Source of the DNA: Pseudevernia furfuracea
Taxonomy: Eukaryota; Ascomycota; Lecanoromycetes; Lecanorales; Parmeliaceae
Reading direction: 5' to 3'
Length of the DNA: 64,000 nucleotides
NCBI GenBank assembly: GCA_022315425.1
Contig: JAIUPT010000019.1
Location: 124,001-188,000 of the forward strand
A program made the translations under genes and the position numbers. Below the pieces are notes generated by a model. It was given only the letters and a program-made list of their open reading frames with translations, ran no database searches and was not told the DNA's origin. Below are positions 55,487 through 64,000 of this stretch, piece by piece. Every line of letters begins with the position of its first letter. Position 1 is the first letter of the stretch.

Positions 55487-55959
55487 CTCGACGTATCAAT
55501 AGCAAAATAGATGCAGGTTGTAGATACTATCAAAAAACGCAAAGCTTAGGTGTCAAAGACAGTACATGAAAGTAGCTTCTAAAGAAAAAGGACGGCTTGA
55601 GGACAAAAGATATATGCGCAAGCCTGGGGTGAGATCGGCTCAGGCCGGTTGCGAGGCCGAGGTTGATTACAAGTTCGAATATTTCAGCCAGTACTACTGG
55701 CAGAAATCGAGTTGGTTGATACTTCCCCGAACATAAAGGGACCTCGTGTTGTCGCTGGGCCGAGGCAATACTGTAGCGGGTCTCGGAGGGGTCGCCGTTT
55801 GCAGACCCATGCTGCCGATCCGTACAGCATACTTTAGCCGCTAGCAAGACCTAAGGTACTTTAGCCTCAAGAAACCCATCTCCCCATCCTCCAGATCCCA
55901 TCACGTCCGCCTCGGCCCTGCAGCATCGGTTCTACGTACAAGTCTGAGCATCACACAAG
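55487..55959. promoter_or_regulatory. Divergent promoter region, SPS19 / ATG33-like
   Basis: 473 bp between the two start codons; presumably both promoters. No confident oleate-response or other site was identified by eye. Confidence 0.5.
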
Positions 55960-56633
55960 ATGTCGCGCACAACAGCCACCATCTGCAAATTCGTCGGCAC
56001 CATCTCTCTCGGCCTGCTAACCGTACGCCCCTCCTCCAATTCCCGCCCTCTGCTCCTTACTCCCACCTTTCTCATCCCCCCCCCCCCCAACCCACTCCTT
56101 CTCGCCCTCACCCAGCTAACACCACCATCCAAACCCCCCAGGGAGTCTCCTACACCACCACAACCACCACCCTCCCGCCCATCCAATCCCTGCCCAGCGC
56201 CCAACCCGCCTCGAGCACGTTCCACCACCTGCGCGCCCTAGCCCACCGCCACCAACTCCTCCTCTCCACCATCTCCAGCTCCTCCCTCCTCCTCGCCTAC
56301 GCCCTCTCCCCGCCCCGCCGCCGACATCCCTATCTCCTGTGGGCGGTTCTGGCCGTCGGCTTGGGATACACAAAGGAGATCTACGCGAGCGTGGTCGGGA
56401 GGGTGAAGGGCAAGGGCAAGGGCACGCGGGGCGAGGAGGGCAGGGTTCGGTCCAGGACGCCGGATAGCAGCGATGAGGAATGGGAGGTGGAGGGTGCCAG
56501 CACCGGCAGTCTGAACGGGGAGGCCGTGAGGGAAGGGATGGAGAAGTGGAGGGGGAAGATGGTGGGGCGGACGGCCGTCTGGGGCGTCGGGTGGTTGGTC
56601 ACCGTGGTTGGGCTTTGGGGGGATGGGGTCTAG
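55960..56633 (+). CDS. ATG33-like mitochondrial outer-membrane protein
   Basis: Exons 55960-56022 and 56142-56633, with a 119-bp pyrimidine-rich intron (GTACGC..CCCCAG, GCTAAC branch site), give 184 residues. The N-terminus MSRTTATICKFVGTISLGLL spliced to GVSYTTTT is the conserved first helix of the Atg33/Scm4-type family. Two central helices (LLLSTISSSSLLLAYALSP and YLLWAVLAVGLGY) and a C-terminal one (TAVWGVGWLVTVVGLW) complete a four-helix layout. A charged, Gly/Arg/Ser-rich loop of about 60 residues separates the last two. In yeast Atg33 is needed for efficient mitophagy, while the role of filamentous-fungal homologues is mostly inferred. The call rests on the N-terminal and ALSPPRRRHPYLLW patterns. 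Confidence 0.75.
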
Positions 56634-57183
56634 AAAAGCGGCAAGGGACCTGTGGCGCGAGGCTCGGAATATCCCCACTCGGATTGGCTCGTTGTGAATT
56701 CCAGCTTGGCTCTTGCGTGAGCGGAGGCGACGGAGAATCAAGCAGAGGAGAGCGAGGGTGGAACTAGGCGTGGCTGGCGTTGGGTGGGTATCTCTACTCG
56801 TTTCCTCCCAGCCTGGAAATAGGTCTTGATGTTTGAAAGCTCAATAGAAACTTTTGCACCCGCACACACACGTTACATTGAATTTATCCTGCTAGAAAAT
56901 ACGGGGTACTGGTGGTCAGGAATTTGTTGGATGAAGGCTTCTAACAGCGTGAGAGAGGACCGAAGGATGAAACGTGAAGAGGATAGAACAGAAGGCGACC
57001 CATGACAAATTCAAGTATATGAATTTTGCTGAATTGTGGCTCGATCCTTTACTTATGGTGGAAATTGAACAACGAGCCTTTTATAATACGCATACATTTG
57101 ACGGCGAGTATTTCATTATTGTCAGATCCGAGTCCGACGTGTTCCAAAGCCAAATTTTTGGTCACTCGAAAAGTCGATGCACA
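56634..57183. other. Convergent spacer ATG33-like / TAH18
   Basis: 550 bp between the two stops, both 3' flanks. AT-rich towards 57050-57130. No gene recognised. Confidence 0.6.
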
Positions 57184-59291
57184 CTACCATGTCTCCTGCT
57201 TATACCTCCCTTCCTTCTCCATTGCCTCCAAATCGCTCTCCGCATCTTTCTGATCCCGACCGCCGCGCTCCCTGAAGACGTCGACGAGGGCAGCACGGAC
57301 TGCTTGTGGCATCTTGCCCGACGATCCGCACACATAGACCAACCCCCCACCATCATGAAGCAGGCGGTAGACAGAGTCCGAATGCTCTCGGATCAAATCT
57401 TGCACATAGATCTTGTGGCCTTGATCACGCGAGAAGGCCGGATGGACGGTCAATGGCATTTGATCTTGCAGATCCTGCCATTCGTCTTGGTAAAAGTAGT
57501 CGGCGGTTTGGCTGCGACAGCCAAAGAATAGGATGCCATGCCCAGTCGCCGCCGCTACACCGTTGATACGAGGCCCAGTATATTGTTCCACTTCGATCCC
57601 CCCTTCCTTTGCCCACTGTAATCTCTCCCAGACCAAAGATCGCATAGGTGCAACACCGGTCCCGGGACCAATCATGATGATTGGCCGCTGAGCTTCAGCT
57701 TTCGTGATGGCTAAGCCACCTTTTTGCAGTCTGACACGAAGCTTCGCCCCTGTAGGCAGGTGAGCAAGGTATCGAGTGCACACACCCTCTCTGATCTTCT
57801 TGATTACAGTCTTATACTTGACAATAGCCACCAGGAGCTCGAATCTTGCTGATCTATCCGCGCTCTGTTTCAGCTGGCCGCCACTTGCAATACTAAACTG
57901 CCGTCCGCGCAGCTCTGGTAGGATGTTCGCAGCCCATTGCCAGGGTATCTTGACGGACTCGAACTCTTGAAGGACTTCTAGTATACTACGCCGTGGCCTT
58001 GTGGTATAGTCGTATAACTCATCTATGTATTCTGGCTTTATGAATTCCAGGAGCCGGTCTTTGTGGAACTGATCGTCTGTAAAATGGGCTATAAGAGAGA
58101 AAAAAGAGCGACGCGGTATGGCTGTAAGGTCGAGGTGCTCTGTCAAGAGTGTTCGAAGGGTTGTACTTGGTTCTGATAAAGAGATCGGAGGTGATGGATA
58201 GAACTCTCCTTCTTTGATAGCTTTGGTGGGAGTGAAGTGGATCGGCTTATCTGCAATGTCAGACCAGCCCATGCGTTGCAGTAGCTGATCGACATCTTCT
58301 ACGAAGTTCTTGGGGAAGATGGTAAGGACATCGCCCGGTCCATAAGCGGCTGGCTGGTCACTGATGAATTCCATATGACGTACATCTTGCCAATGTGTGC
58401 TGGCAGTCATGCGTCGATTCTTCTCCAATTTAACACTCAGCATTTGGGTGGCGGAGGTGGCAGCGGATCTCGCCCTAGTGGGTTTCATTGCTTCAGTCTC
58501 GTAATTTGGTTCGGGCCAATCATCGATAGAGGAAGGTCGCTCATTGCCGCCATTGGCCAGCTGCTTTACTGTTCCATTGAACCTGTTTTGATGCAGGGCG
58601 AGAGTCCACTTTGGTTCCAACAAAACGTGCTCCAAGATAGGACTTATACCTTCCGCCAATGGGAACTTGGTCAGAAGGTGATGGCGGAAGTCGTACGACC
58701 AAGGAACGAAGCTAGCATCAAGCCTTCACTGATAATCAGCCAATGCCCTTTGGCATTCAAAGAAGTGAAGTGTTGACCCTTCGTCATGCTGCTCATCTGC
58801 TTCACCTCGAGGATATACCTCGTTTGCTCCTAGTTGGACTAGCCTCTTGTGAATTTTCCGAGCCGCCCAGTTGAATCTAGTCAGCCAGTCAGCCCTTGCC
58901 ATGTGGAGTCCCCGAAAGATGATCACGGACTTAGGATATGAGCTGTCTCCCAAGCCAAATGTCGTCAGTTGGACTCCTCCAAGATACGAAGGTGGCAATT
59001 TCCTTCGGAGCAAGCTCTTCCAGAAGAGCCGTGAATTGTTGGGCAGATCGCCTTGGCCTGTAGTCGAGACGACTACGATTACAAGAGAATGATTCTTTAG
59101 TGATGACTAGCCTTGATCAGCTTTGTGGGTGGATATTCCATTGCTTGTGTGCTTGCCGTGTCAGTCGCATCCAATTTAGATACTAGGGTCGAGAAATAAA
59201 TACGCTCAAGCATACGCCCGAGCTCCTCAGCGTAGTCAAATGCATTGCCAGTCTCTGAGCCATAAGCAACCAGAGCTGATCTGTTCTGCAT
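57184..59291 (-). CDS. TAH18: NADPH-dependent diflavin oxidoreductase (Tah18/NDOR1)
   Basis: Four exons, 59291-59145, 59094-58931, 58876-58778 and 58723-57184, give 649 residues. The flavodoxin domain has YGSETGNAFDYAEELG, STTGQGDLP and FGLGDSSYPKFNWAAR (the last across intron 2). The FAD domain has RPRRSILEVLQEF and RQFSIASG. The NADPH domain has IMIGPGTGVAPMRS, FFGCR, and YVCGSSGKMPQAVR, and the protein ends QETW. It passes electrons from NADPH through FAD and FMN to Dre2 for cytosolic Fe-S protein assembly. Intron 1 (50 bp) fits the family only if it uses a GC donor (CAA/GCAATG) with acceptor CTAAAG. Family alignment supports that join (DTASTQ-NHSLVIV). Introns 2 and 3 (54 bp each) have GTCCGT and GTCAAC donors. 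Intron 3 ends in GTGAAG. Confidence 0.94.
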
Positions 59292-60046
59292 TTGACACGC
59301 GACCTGCTTTTAACGTAGCCCGACAGAGAAGAAGGGAAAGCAAAGTGTAGTATTTGCCACCTCATGAAAGTACATGTAAATTGGGAGGCAACCAGCTATG
59401 CCCAAAGCCTGCTTTCTCTAAATAAAGGCGTCGTTAATCCACTGGATAGGGCTGTTCCTGGAGAAATTGGTCCTTCAAAGCCTAAAATTGCCTTCAAGAT
59501 TGATCTTATTCTTGTCAACTTGCGCCGCTTGCCACAATTGTGAAGTCGCAATTGATCACATTGCCAGAGCTAGCAATGACATGAAAGATATGTGACCTCG
59601 TATTGAAAGATCCAGTCATACATGAGAGCTGTACTTGCGACTCTGAGTGTCGAAGTGAAGCGGTCCTGAGCGTCCTTACTCTCCATCATCTTGCCAATCT
59701 GCTTGCAGTGACATGACTCGAGGCTTGGCAGTGAAGCTGCATGAAGTCCCCGATGGCACCTTACTTTATCTAGTTTAGTGGCCTTCATTAGCGTCGCTTC
59801 CCGACATTTTTCTTCTCTTGTGCTTTCTGCTTTGTGAAACCTCCTTCCTTCCTGCATCAAGACAACACTCTGTCCACTGACAACAAACACTTCCTTCTAT
59901 CTTCTCACATCTTGATTCGGGCACGCTTGAGCTACCCTCATCCCCCTCGTCAAGTCATTTCCTCAAAGGCATTCTCAACCTCGCCTTTCCTTAATCTCCA
60001 AAGCCTACAAGCAGCTTCAAGCTCACTACAACTCCTCAATACAAAT
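59292..60046. promoter_or_regulatory. Divergent upstream region, TAH18 / RRM protein
   Basis: 755 bp between start codons. The part before 60047 is strongly pyrimidine-rich (from about 59835), consistent with a long 5' UTR/promoter of a well-expressed gene. No other gene seen. Confidence 0.55.
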
Positions 60047-61282
60047 ATGTCTGCCGTTGATAACATCACTGAGAACATGGCCGCCACCTCTATTGCTCCA
60101 ATCGCACCGGAAGGAGCAAACAACGTCACTGGTGGCGAGCCCATCAACGCCGCCGAGAACGAGGCAGTCATTGCTGCAGCTGCTGAGGGCCGTCGTCTTT
60201 ACATCGGAAACCTCGCCTACGCGACCACGGAGGGGGAACTCAAGTCCTTCTTCACCGGCTTCTCAGTGTATGCTCTTACTTCTGCTTTGTCTCTGCTTCA
60301 ATATGTTAACACATACATCAAGCGAGACCACCTCCATCCCTACCAATCCTCGTACCACCCGACCAGTTGGCTACGCCTTTGTCGACCTTTCCACTGCAGA
60401 CGAAGCCCAAAAAGCCATCGCCGACCTTGCTGGCAAGTTCATACTCGAACGTAAGGTCTCCGTGCAGCTAGCCCGCAAGCCCGAGACCGCCGCCGAGAAG
60501 CAGGCCGCCGCTGCTAGTGGTGGAGAGGGTCTTAGCGGTGGAGAAGGCCGTCGTAGGAACTCGGGCCGCGGTCGTGGACGTGGCCGTGCTCGTGGTGGAC
60601 GCACTACTCGTGGTGGCCGAAGCGTAAGCTGCTGTCTCGATCAAATTCTCAATGCACTGATTCTAACACAAGCATGTTACTAGCGTCAAGCCAACGCTGG
60701 TGAGGACACCAACGTCCCAGGCCAGGCCTTGCCTTTGACCGAGACCACCAACGAGGGTGCACCTGCAACTAATGGAGCAGAAGAAAAGGCTCGTGCTCCT
60801 CGCCAACCCCGTCAACGCGGCCCACCTGAAGATGGGATCCCATCGAAGAACAAGGTCATGGTGGCCAACCTCCCTTATGACCTTAGCGAAGAGAAGGTAA
60901 AATTTACAGGGTCCTTCACATCTAAAAGAATCATCTAACACGGTGTCTATAGCTCAAGGAACTCTTCTCTGACTACAGCCCAACCGCCGCCAAAATCGCT
61001 CTTCGCCCTATCGCTCGTTACATGGTGAAGAAGCTCCAGGCCCGCAACGAACCCCGCAAGGGCCGTGGTTTCGGCTTCGTTTCTCTCGGATCGGAGGAGC
61101 TGCAGCAGAAGGCTGTGAGTGAAATGAACGGCAAGGAGGTGGAAGGCCGCGAGATTGCAGTTAAGGTCGCTATCGACAGCCCTGGCAAGGAGGATGTCGA
61201 CCCCGAGGCTGCTGGTACTGCTCCACTCACCGAAAATGGAGTTGTTCAAGCCAACGACCCTCCTGCGACTGAAGCTGCCTGA
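60047..61282 (+). CDS. RNA-binding protein with two RRMs and a central RGG region
   Basis: Four exons, 60047-60267, 60323-60623, 60684-60896 and 60953-61282 (introns 55, 60 and 56 bp), give 354 residues. RRM1 starts RRLYIGNLAYATTEGELKSF (RNP2 LYIGNL) and after the first splice continues ETTSIPTNPRTTRPVGYAFV (RNP1 PVGYAFVD). A Gly/Arg linker (RRRNSGRGRGRGRARGG) follows, encoded before the second intron. RRM2 has RNP2 VMVANLPYD and RNP1 KGRGFGFVSL, interrupted by intron 3 after DLSEEK. The C-terminus is acidic (DVDPEAAGTA). It probably binds mRNA; the specific targets are unknown. Start choice: ATG at 60047 is preceded by caat acaaat and gives the Ala/Glu-rich N-terminus typical of this family. 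A longer in-frame-looking reading upstream is UTR-like. Confidence 0.92.
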
Positions 61283-61886
61283 TCTGGCCCGGCACAGAGA
61301 TGCGTTGCTTCACTGTGTACATCGACCTTTGTCGTCTTTGTTCGCATCGAATGCTCGCACGAACATGGGGTGGGAATCTTGGTGGCACTCTCAGTATCAA
61401 AATTCTTGCATGCATTTAGAGCGACCAATTTTCTTCTTTGCGAGGTGTTTAGAAGCTCGATGTGGCCGCATCAACTAAGATACTGTTCTTTGTACTATCA
61501 TCACGAAATGCTTTCCTGACTCTAGTCTTCCGCGACTACTGTATTTTAGAACCGGATAGTGGACGAGGTCGTCAAAATCAGAAAAGTTTGAATACACCTT
61601 CATGCAAATAAGAGGTTCTTTTAGACCGTATAGACCGTAATTCACTGTATGTGCCAACCTAGCCCATGAAAAAAAAGGGGCTGGTGTATGGTGGGCCGTT
61701 GGAGCCACCAGAGCTAGCGCGCTTATCGATAGGAGATGCCTCCCACTCGTGTGCCTCGCCCTCCATTCCAACGACAACCTTTTAGCGAGCCTACAACAAG
61801 CACTGAAGTCTCAATTGCTCCGACAAAGCATGAAAGTTGCATAAAGAATAACCTGCCGCCCAATTGCGCTTACAACATCTAATAAA
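61283..61886. other. Tandem spacer between RRM protein and ArfGAP
   Basis: 604 bp: 3' UTR of the RRM gene and promoter of the ArfGAP gene. No gene recognised. Confidence 0.6.
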
Positions 61887-63124
61887 ATGTGGGAAGTCGA
61901 CCCTGAAACCAAGACCAAGGTGCCCTCCCTCCCCCTGCCAACTCAGTCCCTTCTAATTGACATTCTGACAGCTCGCGGCCCTCCAAAAACGCCCCGGAAA
62001 CACCACCTGCATCGACTGCTCCGCCCCTTCACCGCAATGGGCCTCCCCCAAATTCGGCACCTTCATCTGCCTCACGTGTGCCGGCCTGCACCGCGGCCTC
62101 GGCGTGCACATCTCCTTCGTACGGTCCATCCAGATGGACTCGTTCAAGCCGGCCGAAATCAGCCGCATGGAGCGCGGCGGCAACGACGCCTGGAAGGACT
62201 TCTGGGAGGGCAAGAGCGGGACGACGTGGGGCCGGCCGGGGCAAGGGGGCGACGGGGAAGCGATGAGGCTGGTGGGGGACCGATACGGCGGCGACGCGGG
62301 CGACGAGTACAAAGAGCGCTTGGCCTGCAAGGTCGACGGGCGCGACTTCGAGGGCGTGCCGGTCCGGGAGCGGAAGAGGATGGAACCCCTTGGCGGCGGG
62401 GACACGTCGGCGGCGCGCACGTCGTCCCCCTCGGCGGCGGGCGCGGGACCGCGGTCGCAGAAGGCGCAGAACGAGGATTTTTTCGCGAGGAAGGGGAATG
62501 AGAATTCGGCCCGGCCGGAGGGACTGGCGCCGAGCCAGGGGGGGAAGTATGGCGGGTTTGGCAGCGAGGCGGCCGTGCCGCCGGCGAGAGAGGGGGGTGG
62601 GGGGGCGTTGCTGGGGGTGGATGATTTCCAGAAAGATCCGGTGGCGGCGCTGTCGAAGGGGTTTGGGTGGTTTACGAGTACGGTGGGCAAGGGCGCGAAG
62701 ACGGTCAACGATGGGTGGATCCAACCCACTGCTCAAAAGGTACGATCTCCTCCCACGGCTCACATTTCTTCCGTCCCTGTTCCTCGACTGTGCCTGACGG
62801 ATAATATCGCAGATAGCGGAAGCAGACCTCGCGGCCACCGCTCGCCTCACCGCCGCCCAAGCCGCCAAAACCATCCAGACGGGCACCAAAGGCGCCGCGG
62901 AACGCTTCAACAGCTTTGTGGAGGATACAGGCACTGGTGGGTCGGGCGGTGCGTCTAGATCGAGAGGGGCGGTCGAGCCTGAACGGAGAGATTTCTGGGA
63001 TTCGTTTGGGGATGCGGGGGCGGAGAAGAAGGGTTCGAGCGGGGCGATTGGGACGGCGGCGATGAGGAAAGGTGGTGGTGGTAGTGGGAGTGGAGGCAAG
63101 GAGGAAGGGTGGGGTGACTGGTAG
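61887..63124 (+). CDS. gcs1: ArfGAP (Gcs1-type)
   Basis: Three exons, 61887-61919, 61972-62739 and 62813-63124 (introns 52 and 73 bp), give 370 residues. Exon 1 codes only 11 residues and is joined to LAALQKRPGNTTCIDC. The ArfGAP zinc finger is CIDCSAPSPQWASPKFG then FICLTCAGLHRGLGVH (C-x2-C-x16-C-x2-C), with the arginine finger in HRGLGVHISFVRS. SFKPAEISRMERGGN and WKDFWEG are the following signatures. A variable Ser/Gly/Pro-rich middle is followed by DPVAALSKGFGWFTSTVGKGA and AQKIAEADLAATAR, the C-terminal segments of the Gcs1/ArfGAP1 group that bind curved membranes. The end DFWDSFGD and EEGWGDW is the family tail. It stimulates GTP hydrolysis by Arf1 at Golgi membranes. Confidence 0.95.
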
Positions 63125-63279
63125 AAGATATGCTATGCGCGAGAGGGAGCGGTTTCGCTGGGGTCGTGCATTGGGTATAGACGTTCCAAGATGAACGAGA
63201 GTGTATCATTATCACGTTATAGTACGGTATGAGCGTCGAACCTCCTGTCCACCCCATCCATCCATCCATCTCACGCCCA

Positions 63280-63999
63280 TCAGAACCCCCTCAATTCCTT
63301 CAAAAGCACCTTCTCTCTCTGCCCCACCACCCTCTCAAACCGGTCAGCACTCATGACAAAAGTGCCCCTCCCGCCCGTCAGACTTCTCAAATGCTTCAGA
63401 TAGCCCACCATCTCCTTCAACGGCACCCTCGCCGTGATATTCCGCTGCCTGCCGCCGTCAACAGCCACGCCCTGATCCCGCGTCTGAGGAGCCGAAGGGC
63501 CAAAGGGGTCCGGGGGCGCGTAGACCTTGCCGATGTCTATCCTCGGCAGGGATCCGGGGACGGAGTTGACCGCGGGGCCGGACGCGACGTCGGCGTCGTC
63601 GAGGGACATGATGTGCCCGCCGCGGGAGGAGGAGATGTCGTTCACCACGGCGCCCAGGCTGGCTTCGTCGACGCTGACGGTGACGTCCATCACGAGTTCC
63701 ATCAAGGCGGAACCATTCTCGAGCGCGGTGGCTTTGAGGGCAGCCTTCGTGGCAAGGCGCGCAGCTGACGAGAGGGCAGCGGAGGTGGTCTCGGTGCCAA
63801 AGATGTGTTTTCTCGGATCGAGCGTTAGGATGACGTGGGAATTGTGGAGTTGGAATGCATAGTTGATGCCGCGGCTGAGGGCGGCGAGGGCGCCGTTCTT
63901 GAGGGCGGAGTGGATGAGAGGGACGGAGAGATGGGATGGGAGGTCGCCGGCCCAGGGCTCGGCTTCTGAGGCGTCGTCTGTGATTGGTTTGAGAGAGAC
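63280..63999 (-). CDS. MEF2: Mitochondrial elongation factor G2 / ribosome-releasing factor, C-terminal part (cut by window edge)
   Basis: The minus frame is open from the right edge to the TAA/TAG region at 63280 and encodes about 240 residues. It contains domain IV/V of EF-G: VPLIHSALKNGALAALSRG, HVILTLDPRKHIFGTETT, AARLATKAALKATA, then LMELVMDVTVSVDEASLG, which corresponds to the EPIM-x-V region but with Leu for Pro, and VVNDISSSRGGHI with the conserved R-G-G/R. ITARVPLKEMVGYLKHLRSLTGGRGTF is cut as ITARVPLKEMVGYLKHLRS then TGGRGTFVM, the domain-V signature. EF-G2mt acts with RRF in mitochondrial ribosome recycling. MEF2 is preferred to MEF1 because of the divergent domain IV. The GTPase domain lies outside the window. 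Confidence 0.88.
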   Translation of the reverse strand, partial: VSLKPITDDASEAEPWAGDLPSHLSVPLIHSALKNGALAALSRGINYAFQLHNSHVILTLDPRKHIFGTETTSAALSSAARLATKAALKATALENGSALMELVMDVTVSVDEASLGAVVNDISSSRGGHIMSLDDADVASGPAVNSVPGSLPRIDIGKVYAPPDPFGPSAPQTRDQGVAVDGGRQRNITARVPLKEMVGYLKHLRSLTGGRGTFVMSADRFERVVGQREKVLLKELRGF

Positions 64000-64000
64000 T

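Noticed and set aside
62029..63099. 356-codon minus-strand frame over the ArfGAP gene
   Set aside because: Shadow frame of the GC-rich ArfGAP exons; low-complexity Arg/Pro/Ala composition and no domain.
1..64000. tRNA, rRNA, CRISPR or intact transposon
   Set aside because: No B-box-like GGTTCGAATCC with a foldable cloverleaf, no rRNA-like segment, no regularly spaced repeat array and no transposase or reverse-transcriptase motif were seen on reading both strands.

Overview
The window is nuclear DNA from a filamentous ascomycete (Pezizomycotina). The genes are separated by short spacers and interrupted by many 48-120 bp GT..AG introns with CTNAC-type branch sites. The recognisable proteins match the ascomycete forms of MET2, CSN6, TAH18, SPS19 and others. 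The class or genus cannot be told from the sequence alone. Exon structures were derived by hand from splice signals, reading phase and family knowledge. In every multi-exon model the spliced exon lengths sum to a multiple of three.

Left part (1-23.7 kb): a truncated GH128/Asl1-like cell-wall hydrolase; a heavily decayed pseudogene of cytosolic aspartyl-tRNA synthetase (about 1430-3080, minus); an HSL-type alpha/beta hydrolase; a multi-pass membrane protein of unknown function; MET2 (homoserine O-acetyltransferase); a stand-alone NRPS-like adenylation protein; an HSM3-type proteasome chaperone divergent from the RNA polymerase III subunit C31; a hypothetical nuclear-looking protein; and a GNAT protein whose repetitive tail ends in a ubiquitin-interacting-type motif.

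Middle (23.7-30.5 kb): almost 7 kb in which I recognise no gene.

Right part (30.5-64 kb): a C2H2-finger plus Est1-type RNA/DNA-binding protein; CSN6 of the COP9 signalosome, with a perfect 31-bp inverted repeat in its upstream region; a complete nine-exon PARP (BRCT-WGR-regulatory-catalytic); a SYLF-domain protein divergent from an MFS transporter; a dienelactone-hydrolase-family enzyme; a small secreted protein; a second perfect 31-bp hairpin; a small proline-rich gene; a sulfotransferase-like protein; a secreted DUF3455 protein; peroxisomal 2,4-dienoyl-CoA reductase (SPS19, ending SKL) divergent from an ATG33-like mitochondrial membrane protein; the TAH18 diflavin reductase divergent from a two-RRM RNA-binding protein; an ArfGAP; and the C-terminal end of mitochondrial EF-G2 (MEF2).

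Most genes are unlinked housekeeping functions (methionine synthesis, Pol III transcription, proteasome and signalosome, DNA-damage signalling, Fe-S assembly, beta-oxidation, mitophagy, vesicle traffic). I see no metabolic cluster, CRISPR, rRNA, tRNA or intact transposon. The most notable items are the aspartyl-tRNA synthetase relic, the two perfect 31-bp inverted repeats, the GNAT-UIM architecture, the isolated adenylation domain, the finger-Est1 fusion and a probable GC-AG intron in TAH18. I did not find a convincing new multi-gene system.
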